Source of the DNA: Aulostomus chinensis
Taxonomy: Eukaryota; Chordata; Actinopteri; Syngnathiformes; Aulostomidae
Assembly (NCBI GenBank): GCA_037954235.1
Contig: JBBMOA010000017.1
Coordinates: 25,805,027-25,869,026 of the forward strand
Direction of reading: 5' to 3'
DNA: 64,000 nt
The first letter of the stretch is position 1. Every line of letters starts with the position of its first letter. This document shows, piece after piece, positions 12,501 to 27,500 of this stretch. The notes under the pieces were generated by a model. It had not been told where the DNA came from. It did no database searches and worked only from the letters and a program-made list of their open reading frames with translations. The translations under genes and the position numbers were made by a program.

Positions 12501-15500
12501 TTTAGCCTTTGCTATGGTGCTCTCCTGAGGGGGAAAAATGCCCATGTTCTGAAAGACTTTTCTCACTCGTTTGATTTCTTCCAAGGCAAAACATCTCACA
12601 CCCAGCAACGTGGTGAAAGTGACGGATTGCTCACTGGGAAGCCGAAAGTCATACCCTGTAGTGGTCTGGAAGCTTCTCTTCCAAAAAGCATCTGAAGCTC
12701 ACGACCAGGCTCTTTTGTCATTTGCCAGCATGGTAAAGCCAGTTCCACAATTTGAAATCTTTGGGTTTTCTTGTTTGGGCATCAAATCAACATATTCTTT
12801 GCGATTTTTAGGCCCCCCAAAGCAGCAACCCAGCCTTGTCGCATGTTCTTGAGGCTCTTGGAGAGGTGGTAATTGCCAATTTCAACCAGACACAACTTCA
12901 GGATGAGAACTTTGTCAGCAGCTGGTTCAAGACAAAGCTTGGTCCACTTTTGGCTTCTCCCTCTCCAAACTTCCTTGTCTGCCTCAGTTTCAAGAACTTC
13001 AGCTGCCAGACGTACCAGACTGTGTAAGCAAATAACGTGGTTTATTTTTCAGCTCACGTAATCTACTTATGTGATGTACTGTACCGCTCTCCGCTCCCTT
13101 AATTGCCTCCCTCACCCCAAGGGGATGAATAAAGTTTTCTGAACCTGAAGCGTGGGAAGAAGATTACAGTGGAAGCGACAGTTTTCTACTTGTTAGATTG
13201 TTAAAAACCTTCTCTGTGATTTTTTTTTTTTTTTTTTTTAGCATTCAGGCATTCAACAGCCAAGCGGCATTCATGGACAAAGAACGCAAGGAAATGGTCT
13301 TCACTTACTTCATCAAGACATTCCTTTCGAGAAATGACTTACCAGGTAAAGGTGCATAATTAAGCTCAACTTGGTGTCATCCTGATTGTATATGGTGGGA
13401 GCATCCCGCAAACATCTTTGCTTCTGTCTCTTTCGCAGATCCTGGCTGTGTGTCATTCACCACAGATAGTAGTGACTGGCTGGAGGTAAACCTTGGCAAC
13501 TTCTCCAGTTTTGCAACCCTGCAGGATTTGCAAGCCCTAAACCCAGACTTCTCAGTTGTAAGTTTCAACAGCAGTCGTAGCATCCATGTCCAAGCTGACG
13601 CGTCTGCCAATGGTCCAGCAACTGCTTCTGTTTCATTTCATTCTGATTCTGTTTCGTAGGACGAGGCGCTGGAAGACCTCACCCCTACTCAGTTGGCACA
13701 GTTGGCACTGATCAATGGGGCCTTGAACGATACAACGCAGATGGGCATTTTGTTTGAGCAACTTGAGAAGGGCAATGCTCTGGACAACCTGGATGATTTC
13801 CTCACAGAACTGACTATAAATGAGCGGGTAGGCTACTGCTTGTCACTGGTGAAAAGAGGACAAACGTGGGCTTCTCCATCTACGTTAGTCAGCACTTGCA
13901 AAGGGATTCTGTCTTGACAAATATATCATTTTGCTCTGTCCAGCAATTTTGCGTGGTTGCGAGCCAATAATGCACGGAGTGCCTATAACAGGGGCATTGG
14001 GAAGTGTATTAATCCTTTCTTGGTTTACTTTGACAGGTGCCTAAATTCCAACCTGCTGTGAGAGATGCTGTGATGAATAAGACCTTCGCTATCATCAGTC
14101 CCCATTTCAGCGAATTCAAGGAGAGCGACTGGTTCATGTGGTTCGACCGGAAACTGACTCCTGTCCTCCCAAGTTTCACACCAATGATGCTGATAAATGC
14201 CACCTCAACCATAAACTGCACAAACTACCATGTGGTGTGAGTAGTGTCTCAAAGGCATGAGGGACTGCATTGCTGAAAAGCACAGCATGTTATTGAGCGG
14301 ATGGGTAAGAACGTTTTCAATTTTTTATCCTTTCTAGGGTCAGAGGGCTGGCCAGAGCTTTCCTTGCAATGCCGTTGCAGAGACGACAAGGAATCACAGT
14401 TGTCCTGCTGGACTACCTGGTGAAATCTGGAAGCACCATCAACAAGCCAGGTAGGGCTGACACAGTAAACTGTGCCACCAGATTGCGTTTGGTGGTGGTG
14501 GTGGTGGTGGTGGGGTGGAGGGTTTATCCATGAATTTGACCGAAATTTGGGAGTAAGTATGCCTACATGACGGCATCATGTAGCATTACTTACTCCCAAA
14601 TTCGGTCAAATTCATGGAAATAATGGCGGCACATTGTACTCACGCTAACGTCCCTCTGCATTCCTCAGTTTGCCGGCAGGCGATTCAGAATGATGGCGAA
14701 TGGATTGAAGAAAACTTGGGTCCCTTTTCCGAGTACACCACATACTCTGAGCTCAAAGTCTTCAACCTCTCTGTGGTAGGTCACATGTTTCGGTAGCAAG
14801 CGTCCTTGATGACAGCAGCACATTATTCAGAAGTTGAGATGTCAGCGCATGGGCGTGGGTTTGCAAAGCCAGAGGGTATAGGATTTCACACATCTGCTTT
14901 ATTTGTGTCATCAGGTGGAAGTTGTGGATTCCCTGTCACCAAGGCAGAAGGCTGAGCTGATCCTGGATGAAGATATTAAGGGCTTAGATGATGAGGAGCT
15001 TGTACGCGAGGTGTTCGAGAGCTTGACAGAGTCCCCTGACTCTGACCAGCTTGATGAGTTTTTCCAGGAGTTGACAACCATCAACAAGCAGGTGAATGCT
15101 TTGCTCTGAAATTGCCACATTCACCCATGAAGTTGGCCTTGAAATGAGCCACGTGCGCCTGGTTCTGGACTCAGGGAATGCTTTCAGAAGCCAGAAAGGG
15201 GCCAGTATTTGACTCACACTGATCATTTCGGATAGATCTGTTGAATGAATTGATGCCTATAATGCCTTGCGTGATACTGCTGATAACACTGAAGGTGTGA
15301 CAGCAAACTGGCTCCTCCCATTCCACGATGATTCCAGAAGGCAAAAATGTCCTGCTGAACTAAAACATTGATTCCTTTATTTCCAGACAAACACCAGCTT
15401 CATCCCAAATACAGAGAGACGGGACACCATCTTAAACCTGACATTGACCGCCCTCGCTCCTGAAATTGAAAACTTTGAGCCTGAAGACTTTGAGAGGTGG

Positions 15501-18500
15501 TTCCAGAATAATTTGGCTCCTGTGATGCCGAGCCTTCAGCCTGGCTCTTTGCGGGTGATCCCAAGTTCCATCAGTTGTTCATCCTTCAAGGCCATGTAAG
15601 AGACAATCATTATCAAGTCTGTGGAAAGAGAAATTGGTGATACCGGATGTGAAACTCTGGCTCCAGACCTGTCACAATAACCGCTCTTTTCTCCTGACAG
15701 ACTCATTGGTCTTCGCCAAAGTTTGACAGTCCTGCCACTGCACCTCTCAGATGGTGTGAGATCAAGCATCCAGTTGCTCAAGGAGCTATTCCCAGGTAAG
15801 TGGCAGAAGGCGCACATGACAAAGTCCTTTCCAAAAGCAGATGGGGGGGGGGGCTGCGGTGTCACCTTTGTTTTGATCTTGCGCTCATATTGGCTTTCCT
15901 CTCTTACAGAATGTCCACTTCCAGACTCCTCTGAGGTAAGACCACTTCTATGGATCTATGACACGGATGACACCGTGCATGTTGAAATTCATAGGAAATT
16001 CCCTTGGCACAGTAACTCTGCTAAGGAGGTTGCAGTAAACTAATCAAACGTTTAAGTACATTTCCCCGCAAGAGTAACAACTATGCTTTGCCTGTCCCCA
16101 GTGCAAGCCGACCCCAGTCGATGGTGAGTTTGCGAAATATGAGACATGTCAAGATTGATAGCAAAATGGCTCTCTGGAGTTACTATTTCTAACACACCAA
16201 CATTATCTTTTCACAGAGGATCTCATCTGTGCTGCGGTTGATAGGTATGCTGTGGTCACTGGAGAGTCTGCCTAGCTACAACCATTTAGTACAATCTCAC
16301 AGAGATCACAATGGTTTCCTTTTGTGTCCCTCTCCACAGCTCCAAGCTGGACTCTACGAGCCATTCATCTGAAACCCTGTGCACTTTCAGCGTCACAGAG
16401 CATGCCTGTTCCTCTGTAAGAATGCTTTAATCAAACCGGGGAGGGAAGAAAGACATTTAGCCTTTGCTATGGTGCTCTCCTGAGGGGGAAAAATGCCCAT
16501 GTTCTGAAAGACTTTTCTCACTCGTTTGATTTCTTCCAAGGCAAAACATCTCACACCCAGCAACGTGGTGAAAGTGACGGATTGCTCACTGGGAAGCCGA
16601 AAGTCATACCCTGTAGTGGTCTGGAAGCTTCTCTTCCAAAAAGCATCTGAAGCTCACGACCAGGCTCTTTTGTCATTTGCCAGCATGGTAAAGCCAGTTC
16701 CACAATTTGAAATCTTTGGGTTTTCTTGTTTGGGCATCAAATCAACATATTCTTTGCGATTTTTAGGCCCCCCAAAGCAGCAACCCAGCCTTGTCGCATG
16801 TTCTTGAGGCTCTTGGAGAGGTGGTAATTGCCAATTTCAACCAGACACAACTTCAGGATGAGAACTTTGTCAGCAGCTGGTTCAAGACAAAGCTTGGTCC
16901 ACTTTTGGCTTCTCCCTCTCCAAACTTCCTTGTCTGCCTCAGTTTCAAGAACTTCAGCTGCCAGACGTACCAGACTGTGTAAGCAAATAACGTGGTTTAT
17001 TTTTCAGCTCACGTAATCTACTTATGTGATGTACTGTACCGCTCTCCGCTCCCTTAATTGCCTCCCTCACCCCAAGGGGATGAATAAAGTTTTCTGAACC
17101 TGAAGCGTGGGAAGAAGATTACAGTGGAAGCGACAGTTTTCTACTTGTTAGATTGTTAAAAACCTTCTCTGTGATTTTTTTTTTTTTTTTTTTAGCATTC
17201 AGGCATTCAACAGCCAAGCGGCATTCATGGACAAAGAACGCAAGGAAATGGTCTTCACTTACTTCATCAAGACATTCCTTTCGAGAAATGACTTACCAGG
17301 TAAAGGTGCATAATTAAGCTCAACTTGGTGTCATCCTGATTGTATATGGTGGGAGCATCCCGCAAACATCTTTGCTTCTGTCTCTTTCGCAGATCCTGGC
17401 TGTGTGTCATCCACCACAGATAGTAGTGACTGGCTGGAGGTAAACCTTGGCAACTTCTCCAGTTTTGCAACCCTGCAGGATTTGCAAGCCCTAAACCCAG
17501 ACTTCTCAGTTGTAAGTTTCAACAGCAGTCGTAGCATCCATGTCCAAGCTGACGCGTCTGCCAATGGTCCAGCAACTGCTTCTGTTTCATTTCATTCTGA
17601 TTCTGTTTCGTAGGACGAGGCGCTGGAAGACCTCACCCCTACTCAGTTGGCACAGTTGGCACTGATCAATGGGGCCTTGAACGATACAACGCAGATGGGC
17701 ATTTTGTTTGAGCAACTTGAGAAGGGCAATGCTCTGGACAACCTGGATGATTTCCTCACAGAACTGACTATAAATGAGCGGGTAGGCTACTGCTTGTCAC
17801 TGGTGAAAAGAGGACAAACGTGGGCTTCTCCATCTACGTTAGTCAGCACTTGCAAAGGGATTCTGTCTTGACAAATATATCATTTTGCTCTGTCCAGCAA
17901 TTTTGCGTGGTTGCGAGCCAATAATGCACGGAGTGCCTATAACAGGGGCATTGGGAAGTGTATTAATCCTTTCTTGGTTTACTTTGACAGGTGCCTAAAT
18001 TCCAACCTGCTGTGAGAGATGCTGTGATGAATAAGACCTTCGCTATCATCAGTCCCCATTTCAGCGAATTCAAGGAGAGCGACTGGTTCATGTGGTTCGA
18101 CCGGAAACTGACTCCTGTCCTCCCAAGTTTCACACCAATGATGCTGATAAATGCCACCTCAACCATAAACTGCACAAACTACCATGTGGTGTGAGTAGTG
18201 TCTCAAAGGCATGAGGGACTGCATTGCTGAAAAGCACAGCATGTTATTGAGCGGATGGGTAAGAACGTTTTCAATTTTTTATCCTTTCTAGGGTCAGAGG
18301 GCTGGCCAGAGCTTTCCTTGCAATGCCGTTGCAGAGACGACAAGGAATCACAGTTGTCCTGCTGGACTACCTGGTGAAATCTGGAAGCACCATCAACAAG
18401 CCAGGTAGGGCTGACACAGTAAACTGTGCCACCAGATTGCGTTTGGTGGTGGTGGTGGTGGTGGTGGGGTGGAGGGTTTATCCATGAATTTGACCGAAAT

Positions 18501-21500
18501 TTGGGAGTAAGTATGCCTCCATGACGGCAAATGTTAACTGTCACTTGTCTGATTCCATGTGAATTCATGGAAAATAATGGCGGCACATTGTACTCACGCT
18601 AACGTCCCTCTGCATTCCTCAGTTTGCCGGCAGGCGATTCAGAATGATGGCGAATGGATTGAAGAAAACTTGGGTCCCTTTTCCGAGTACACCACATACT
18701 CTGAGCTCAAAGTCTTCAACCTCTCTGTGGTAGGTCACATGTTTCGGTAGCAAGCGTCCTTGATGACAGCAGCACATTATTCAGAAGTTGAGATGTCAGC
18801 GCATGGGCGTGGGTTTGCAAAGCCAGAGGGTATAGGATTTCACACATCTGCTTTATTTGTGTCATCAGGTGGAAGTTGTGGATTCCCTGTCACCAAGGCA
18901 GAAGGCTGAGCTGATCCTGGATGAAGATATTAAGGGCTTAGATGATGAGGAGCTTGTACGCGAGGTGTTCGAGAGCTTGACAGAGTCCCCTGACTCTGAC
19001 CAGCTTGATGAGTTTTTCCAGGAGTTGACAACCATCAACAAGCAGGTGAATGCTTTGCTCTGAAATTGCCACATTCACCCATGAAGTTGGCCTTGAAATG
19101 AGCCACGTGCGCCTGGTTCTGGACTCAGGGAATGCTTTCAGAAGCCAGAAAGGGGCCAGTATTTGACTCACACTGATCATTTCGGATAGATCTGTTGAAT
19201 GAATTGATGCCTATAATGCCTTGCGTGATACTGCTGATAACACTGAAGGTGTGACAGCAAACTGGCTCCTCCCATTCCACGATGATTCCAGAAGGCAAAA
19301 ATGTCCTGCTGAACTAAAACATTGATTCCTTTATTTCCAGACAAACACCAGCTTCATCCCAAATACAGAGAGACGGGACACCATCTTAAACCTGACATTG
19401 ACCGCCCTCGCTCCTGAAATTGAAAACTTTGAGCCTGAAGACTTTGAGAGGTGGTTCCAGAATAATTTGGCTCCTGTGATGCCGAGCCTTCAGCCTGGCT
19501 CTTTGCGGGTGATCCCAAGTTCCATCAGTTGTTCATCCTTCAAGGCCATGTAAGAGACAATCATTATCAAGTCTGTGGAAAGAGAAATTGGTGATACCGG
19601 ATGTGAAACTCTGGCTCCAGACCTGTCACAATAACCGCTCTTTTCTCCTGACAGACTCATTGGTCTTCGCCAAAGTTTGACAGTCCTGCCACTGCACCTC
19701 TCAGATGGTGTGAGATCAAGCATCCAGTTGCTCAAGGAGCTATTCCCAGGTAAGTGGCAGAAGGCGCACATGACAAAGTCCTTTCCAAAAGCAGATGGGG
19801 GGGGGGGGGCTGCGGTGTCACCTTTGTTTTGATCTTGCGCTCATATTGGCTTTCCTCTCTTACAGAATGTCCACTTCCAGACTCCTCTGAGGTAAGACCA
19901 CTTCTATGGATCTATGACACGGATGACACCGTGCATGTTGAAATTCATAGGAAATTCCCTTGGCACAGTAACTCTGCTAAGGAGGTTGCAGTAAACTAAT
20001 CAAACGTTTAAGTACATTTCCCCGCAAGAGTAACAACTATGCTTTGCCTGTCCCCAGTGCAAGCCGACCCCAGTCGATGGTGAGTTTGCGAAATATGAGA
20101 CATGTCAAGATTGATAGCAAAATGGCTCTCTGGAGTTACTATTTCTAACACACCAACATTATCTTTTCACAGAGGATCTCATCTGTGCTGCGGTTGATAG
20201 GTATGCTGTGGTCACTGGAGAGTCTGCCTAGCTACAACCATTTAGTACAATCTCACAGAGATCACAATGGTTTCCTTTTGTGTCCCTCTCCACAGCTCCA
20301 AGCTGGACTCTACGAGCCATTCATCTGAAACCCTGTGCACTTTCAGCGTCACAGAGCATGCCTGTTCCTCTGTAAGAATGCTTTAATCAAACCGGGGAGG
20401 GAAGAAAGACATTTAGCCTTTGCTATGGTGCTCTCCTGAGGGGGAAAAATGCCCATGTTCTGAAAGACTTTTCTCACTCGTTTGATTTCTTCCAAGGCAA
20501 AACATCTCACACCCAGCAACGTGGTGAAAGTGACGGATTGCTCACTGGGAAGCCGAAAGTCATACCCTGTAGTGGTCTGGAAGCTTCTCTTCCAAAAAGC
20601 ATCTGAAGCTCACGACCAGGCTCTTTTGTCATTTGCCAGCATGGTAAAGCCAGTTCCACAATTTGAAATCTTTGGGTTTTCTTGTTTGGGCATCAAATCA
20701 ACATATTCTTTGCGATTTTTAGGCCCCCCAAAGCAGCAACCCAGCCTTGTCGCATGTTCTTGAGGCTCTTGGAGAGGTGGTAATTGCCAATTTCAACCAG
20801 ACACAACTTCAGGATGAGAACTTTGTCAGCAGCTGGTTCAAGACAAAGCTTGGTCCACTTTTGGCTTCTCCCTCTCCAAACTTCCTTGTCTGCCTCAGTT
20901 TCAAGAACTTCAGCTGCCAGACGTACCAGACTGTGTAAGCAAATAACGTGGTTTATTTTTCAGCTCACGTAATCTACTTATGTGATGTACTGTACCGCTC
21001 TCCGCTCCCTTAATTGCCTCCCTCACCCCAAGGGGATGAATAAAGTTTTCTGAACCTGAAGCGTGGGAAGAAGATTACAGTGGAAGCGACAGTTTTCTAC
21101 TTGTTAGATTGTTAAAAACCTTCTCTGTGATTTTTTTTTTTTTTTTTTTTAGCATTCAGGCATTCAACAGCCAAGCGGCATTCATGGACAAAGAACGCAA
21201 GGAAATGGTCTTCACTTACTTCATCAAGACATTCCTTTCGAGAAATGACTTACCAGGTAAAGGTGCATAATTAAGCTCAACTTGGTGTCATCCTGATTGT
21301 ATATGGTGGGAGCATCCCGCAAACATCTTTGCTTCTGTCTCTTTCGCAGATCCTGGCTGTGTGTCATCCACCACAGATAGTAGTGACTGGCTGGAGGTAA
21401 ACCTTGGCAACTTCTCCAGTTTTGCAACCCTGCAGGATTTGCAAGCCCTAAACCCAGACTTCTCAGTTGTAAGTTTCAACAGCAGTCGTAGCATCCATGT

Positions 21501-24500
21501 CCAAGCTGACGCGTCTGCCAATGGTCCAGCAACTGCTTCTGTTTCATTTCATTCTGATTCTGTTTCGTAGGACGAGGCGCTGGAAGACCTCACCCCTACT
21601 CAGTTGGCACAGTTGGCACTGATCAATGGGGCCTTGAACGATACAACGCAGATGGGCATTTTGTTTGAGCAACTTGAGAAGGGCAATGCTCTGGACAACC
21701 TGGATGATTTCCTCACAGAACTGACTATAAATGAGCGGGTAGGCTACTGCTTGTCACTGGTGAAAAGAGGACAAACGTGGGCTTCTCCATCTACGTTAGT
21801 CAGCACTTGCAAAGGGATTCTGTCTTGACAAATATATCATTTTGCTCTGTCCAGCAATTTTGCGTGGTTGCGAGCCAATAATGCACGGAGTGCCTATAAC
21901 AGGGGCATTGGGAAGTGTATTAATCCTTTCTTGGTTTACTTTGACAGGTGCCTAAATTCCAACCTGCTGTGAGAGATGCTGTGATGAATAAGACCTTCGC
22001 TATCATCAGTCCCCATTTCAGCGAATTCAAGGAGAGCGACTGGTTCATGTGGTTCGACCGGAAACTGACTCCTGTCCTCCCAAGTTTCACACCAATGATG
22101 CTGATAAATGCCACCTCAACCATAAACTGCACAAACTACCATGTGGTGTGAGTAGTGTCTCAAAGGCATGAGGGACTGCATTGCTGAAAAGCACAGCATG
22201 TTATTGAGCGGATGGGTAAGAACGTTTTCAATTTTTTATCCTTTCTAGGGTCAGAGGGCTGGCCAGAGCTTTCCTTGCAATGCCGTTGCAGAGACGACAA
22301 GGAATCACAGTTGTCCTGCTGGACTACCTGGTGAAATCTGGAAGCACCATCAACAAGCCAGGTAGGGCTGACACAGTAAACTGTGCCACCAGATTGCGTT
22401 TGGTGGTGGTGGTGGTGGTGGTGGGGTGGAGGGTTTATCCATGAATTTGACCGAAATTTGGGAGTAAGTATGCCTCCATGACGGCAAATGTTAACTGTCA
22501 CTTGTCTGATTCCATGTGAATTCATGGAAAATAATGGCGGCACATTGTACTCACGCTAACATCCCTCTGCATTCCTCAGTTTGCCGGCAGGCGATTCAGA
22601 ATGATGGCGAATGGATTGAAGAAAACTTGGGTCCCTTTTCCGAGTACACCACATACTCTGAGCTCAAAGTCTTCAACCTCTCTGTGGTAGGTCACATGTT
22701 TCGGTAGCAAGCGTCCTTGATGACAGCAGCACATTATTCAGAAGTTGAGATGTCAGCGCATGGGCGTGGGTTTGCAAAGCCAGAGGGTATAGGATTTCAC
22801 ACATCTGCTTTATTTGTGTCATCAGGTGGAAGTTGTGGATTCCCTGTCACCAAGGCAGAAGGCTGAGCTGATCCTGGATGAAGATATTAAGGGCTTAGAT
22901 GATGAGGAGCTTGTACGCGAGGTGTTCGAGAGCTTGACAGAGTCCCCTGACTCTGACCAGCTTGATGAGTTTTTCCAGGAGTTGACAACCATCAACAAGC
23001 AGGTGAATGCTTTGCTCTGAAATTGCCACATTCACCCATGAAGTTGGCCTTGAAATGAGCCACGTGCGCCTGGTTCTGGACTCAGGGAATGCTTTCAGAA
23101 GCCAGAAAGGGGCCAGTATTTGACTCACACTGATCATTTCGGATAGATCTGTTGAATGAATTGATGCCTATAATGCCTTGCGTGATACTGCTGATAACAC
23201 TGAAGGTGTGACAGCAAACTGGCTCCTCCCATTCCACGATGATTCCAGAAGGCAAAAATGTCCTGCTGAACTAAAACATTGATTCCTTTATTTCCAGACA
23301 AACACCAGCTTCATCCCAAATACAGAGAGACGGGACACCATCTTAAACCTGACATTGACCGCCCTCGCTCCTGAAATTGAAAACTTTGAGCCTGAAGACT
23401 TTGAGAGGTGGTTCCAGAATAATTTGGCTCCTGTGATGCCGAGCCTTCAGCCTGGCTCTTTGCGGGTGATCCCAAGTTCCATCAGTTGTTCATCCTTCAA
23501 GGCCATGTAAGAGACAATCATTATCAAGTCTGTGGAAAGAGAAATTGGTGATACCGGATGTGAAACTCTGGCTCCAGACCTGTCACAATAACCGCTCTTT
23601 TCTCCTGACAGACTCATTGGTCTTCGCCAAAGTTTGACAGTCCTGCCACTGCACCTCTCAGATGGTGTGAGATCAAGCATCCAGTTGCTCAAGGAGCTAT
23701 TCCCAGGTAAGTGGCAGAAGGCGCACATGACAAAGTCCTTTCCAAAAGCAGATGGGGGGGGGGGGGCTGCGGTGTCACCTTTGTTTTGATCTTGCGCTCA
23801 TATTGGCTTTCCTCTCTTACAGAATGTCCACTTCCAGACTCCTCTGAGGTAAGACCACTTCTATGGATCTATGACACGGATGACACCGTGCATGTTGAAA
23901 TTCATAGGAAATTCCCTTGGCACAGTAACTCTGCTAAGGAGGTTGCAGTAAACTAATCAAACGTTTAAGTACATTTCCCCGCAAGAGTAACAACTATGCT
24001 TTGCCTGTCCCCAGTGCAAGCCGACCCCAGTCGATGGTGAGTTTGCGAAATATGAGACATGTCAAGATTGATAGCAAAATGGCTCTCTGGAGTTACTATT
24101 TCTAACACACCAACATTATCTTTTCACAGAGGATCTCATCTGTGCTGCGGTTGATAGGTATGCTGTGGTCACTGGAGAGTCTGCCTAGCTACAACCATTT
24201 AGTACAATCTCACAGAGATCACAATGGTTTCCTTTTGTGTCCCTCTCCACAGCTCCAAGCTGGACTCTACGAGCCATTCATCTGAAACCCTGTGCACTTT
24301 CAGCGTCACAGAGCATGCCTGTTCCTCTGTAAGAATGCTTTAATCAAACCGGGGAGGGAAGAAAGACATTTAGCCTTTGCTATGGTGCTCTCCTGAGGGG
24401 GAAAAATGCCCATGTTCTGAAAGACTTTTCTCACTCGTTTGATTTCTTCCAAGGCAAAACATCTCACACCCAGCAACGTGGTGAAAGTGACGGATTGCTC

Positions 24501-27500
24501 ACTGGGAAGCCGAAAGTCATACCCTGTAGTGGTCTGGAAGCTTCTCTTCCAAAAAGCATCTGAAGCTCACGACCAGGCTCTTTTGTCATTTGCCAGCATG
24601 GTAAAGCCAGTTCCACAATTTGAAATCTTTGGGTTTTCTTGTTTGGGCATCAAATCAACATATTCTTTGCGATTTTTAGGCCCCCCAAAGCAGCAACCCA
24701 GCCTTGTCGCATGTTCTTGAGGCTCTTGGAGAGGTGGTAATTGCCAATTTCAACCAGACACAACTTCAGGATGAGAACTTTGTCAGCAGCTGGTTCAAGA
24801 CAAAGCTTGGTCCACTTTTGGCTTCTCCCTCTCCAAACTTCCTTGTCTGCCTCAGTTTCAAGAACTTCAGCTGCCAGACGTACCAGACTGTGTAAGCAAA
24901 TAACGTGGTTTATTTTTCAGCTCACGTAATCTACTTATGTGATGTACTGTACCGCTCTCCGCTCCCTTAATTGCCTCCCTCACCCCAAGGGGATGAATAA
25001 AGTTTTCTGAACCTGAAGCGTGGGAAGAAGATTACAGTGGAAGCGACAGTTTTCTACTTGTTAGATTTTTAAAAACCTTCTCTGTGATTTTTTTTTTTTT
25101 TTTTTTTAGCATTCAGGCATTCAACAGCCAAGCGGCATTCATGGACAAAGAACGCAAGGAAATGGTCTTCACTTACTTCATCAAGACATTCCTTTCGAGA
25201 AATGACTTACCAGGTAAAGGTGCATAATTAAGCTCAACTTGGTGTCATCCTGATTGTATATGGTGGGAGCATCCCGCAAACATCTTTGCTTCTGTCTCTT
25301 TCGCAGATCCTGGCTGTGTGTCATCCACCACAGATAGTAGTGACTGGCTGGAGGTAAACCTTGGCAACTTCTCCAGTTTTGCAACCCTGCAGGATTTGCA
25401 AGCCCTAAACCCAGACTTCTCAGTTGTAAGTTTCAACAGCAGTCGTAGCATCCATGTCCAAGCTGACGCGTCTGCCAATGGTCCAGCAACTGCTTCTGTT
25501 TCATTTCATTCTGATTCTGTTTCGTAGGACGAGGCGCTGGAAGACCTCACCCCTACTCAGTTGGCACAGTTGGCACTGATCAATGGGGCCTTGAACGATA
25601 CAACGCAGATGGGCATTTTGTTTGAGCAACTTGAGAAGGGCAATGCTCTGGACAACCTGGATGATTTCCTCACAGAACTGACTATAAATGAGCGGGTAGG
25701 CTACTGCTTGTCACTGGTGAAAAGAGGACAAACGTGGGCTTCTCCATCTACGTTAGTCAGCACTTGCAAAGGGATTCTGTCTTGACAAATATATCATTTT
25801 GCTCTGTCCAGCAATTTTGCGTGGTTGCGAGCCAATAATGCACGGAGTGCCTATAACAGGGGCATTGGGAAGTGTATTAATCCTTTCTTGGTTTACTTTG
25901 ACAGGTGCCTAAATTCCAACCTGCTGTGAGAGATGCTGTGATGAATAAGACCTTCGCTATCATCAGTCCCCATTTCAGCGAATTCAAGGAGAGCGACTGG
26001 TTCATGTGGTTCGACCGGAAACTGACTCCTGTCCTCCCAAGTTTCACACCAATGATGCTGATAAATGCCACCTCAACCATAAACTGCACAAACTACCATG
26101 TGGTGTGAGTAGTGTCTCAAAGGCATGAGGGACTGCATTGCTGAAAAGCACAGCATGTTATTGAGCGGATGGGTAAGAACGTTTTCAATTTTTTATCCTT
26201 TCTAGGGTCAGAGGGCTGGCCAGAGCTTTCCTTGCAATGCCGTTGCAGAGACGACAAGGAATCACAGTTGTCCTGCTGGACTACCTGGTGAAATCTGGAA
26301 GCACCATCAACAAGCCAGGTAGGGCTGACACAGTAAACTGTGCCACCAGATTGCGTTTGGTGGTGGTGGTGGTGGTGGTGGGGTGGAGGGTTTATCCATG
26401 AATTTGACCGAAATTTGGGAGTAAGTATGCCTACATGACGGCAAATGTTAACTGTCACTTGTCTGATTCCATGTGAATTCATGGAAAATAATGGCGGCAC
26501 ATTGTACTCACGCTAACGTCCCTCTGCATTCCTCAGTTTGCCGGCAGGCGATTCAGAATGATGGCGAATGGATTGAAGAAAACTTGGGTCCCTTTTCCGA
26601 GTACACCACATACTCTGAGCTCAAAGTCTTCAACCTCTCTGTGGTAGGTCACATGTTTCGGTAGCAAGCGTCCTTGATGACAGCAGCACATTATTCAGAA
26701 GTTGAGATGTCAGCGCATGGGCGTGGGTTTGCAAAGCCAGAGGGTATAGGATTTCACACATCTGCTTTATTTGTGTCATCAGGTGGAAGTTGTGGATTCC
26801 CTGTCACCAAGGCAGAAGGCTGAGCTGATCCTGGATGAAGATATTAAGGGCTTAGATGATGAGGAGCTTGTACGCGAGGTGTTCGAGAGCTTGACAGAGT
26901 CCCCTGACTCTGACCAGCTTGATGAGTTTTTCCAGGAGTTGACAACCATCAACAAGCAGGTGAATGCTTTGCTCTGAAATTGCCACATTCACCCATGAAG
27001 TTGGCCTTGAAATGAGCCACGTGCGCCTGGTTCTGGACTCAGGGAATGCTTTCAGAAGCCAGAAAGGGGCCAGTATTTGACTCACACTGATCATTTCGGA
27101 TAGATCTGTTGAATGAATTGATGCCTATAATGCCTTGCGTGATACTGCTGATAACACTGAAGGTGTGACAGCAAACTGGCTCCTCCCATTCCACGATGAT
27201 TCCAGAAGGCAAAAATGTCCTGCTGAACTAAAACATTGATTCCTTTATTTCCAGACAAACACCAGCTTCATCCCAAATACAGAGAGACGGGACACCATCT
27301 TAAACCTGACATTGACCGCCCTCGCTCCTGAAATTGAAAACTTTGAGCCTGAAGACTTTGAGAGGTGGTTCCAGAATAATTTGGCTCCTGTGATGCCGAG
27401 CCTTCAGCCTGGCTCTTTGCGGGTGATCCCAAGTTCCATCAGTTGTTCATCCTTCAAGGCCATGTAAGAGACAATCATTATCAAGTCTGTGGAAAGAGAA

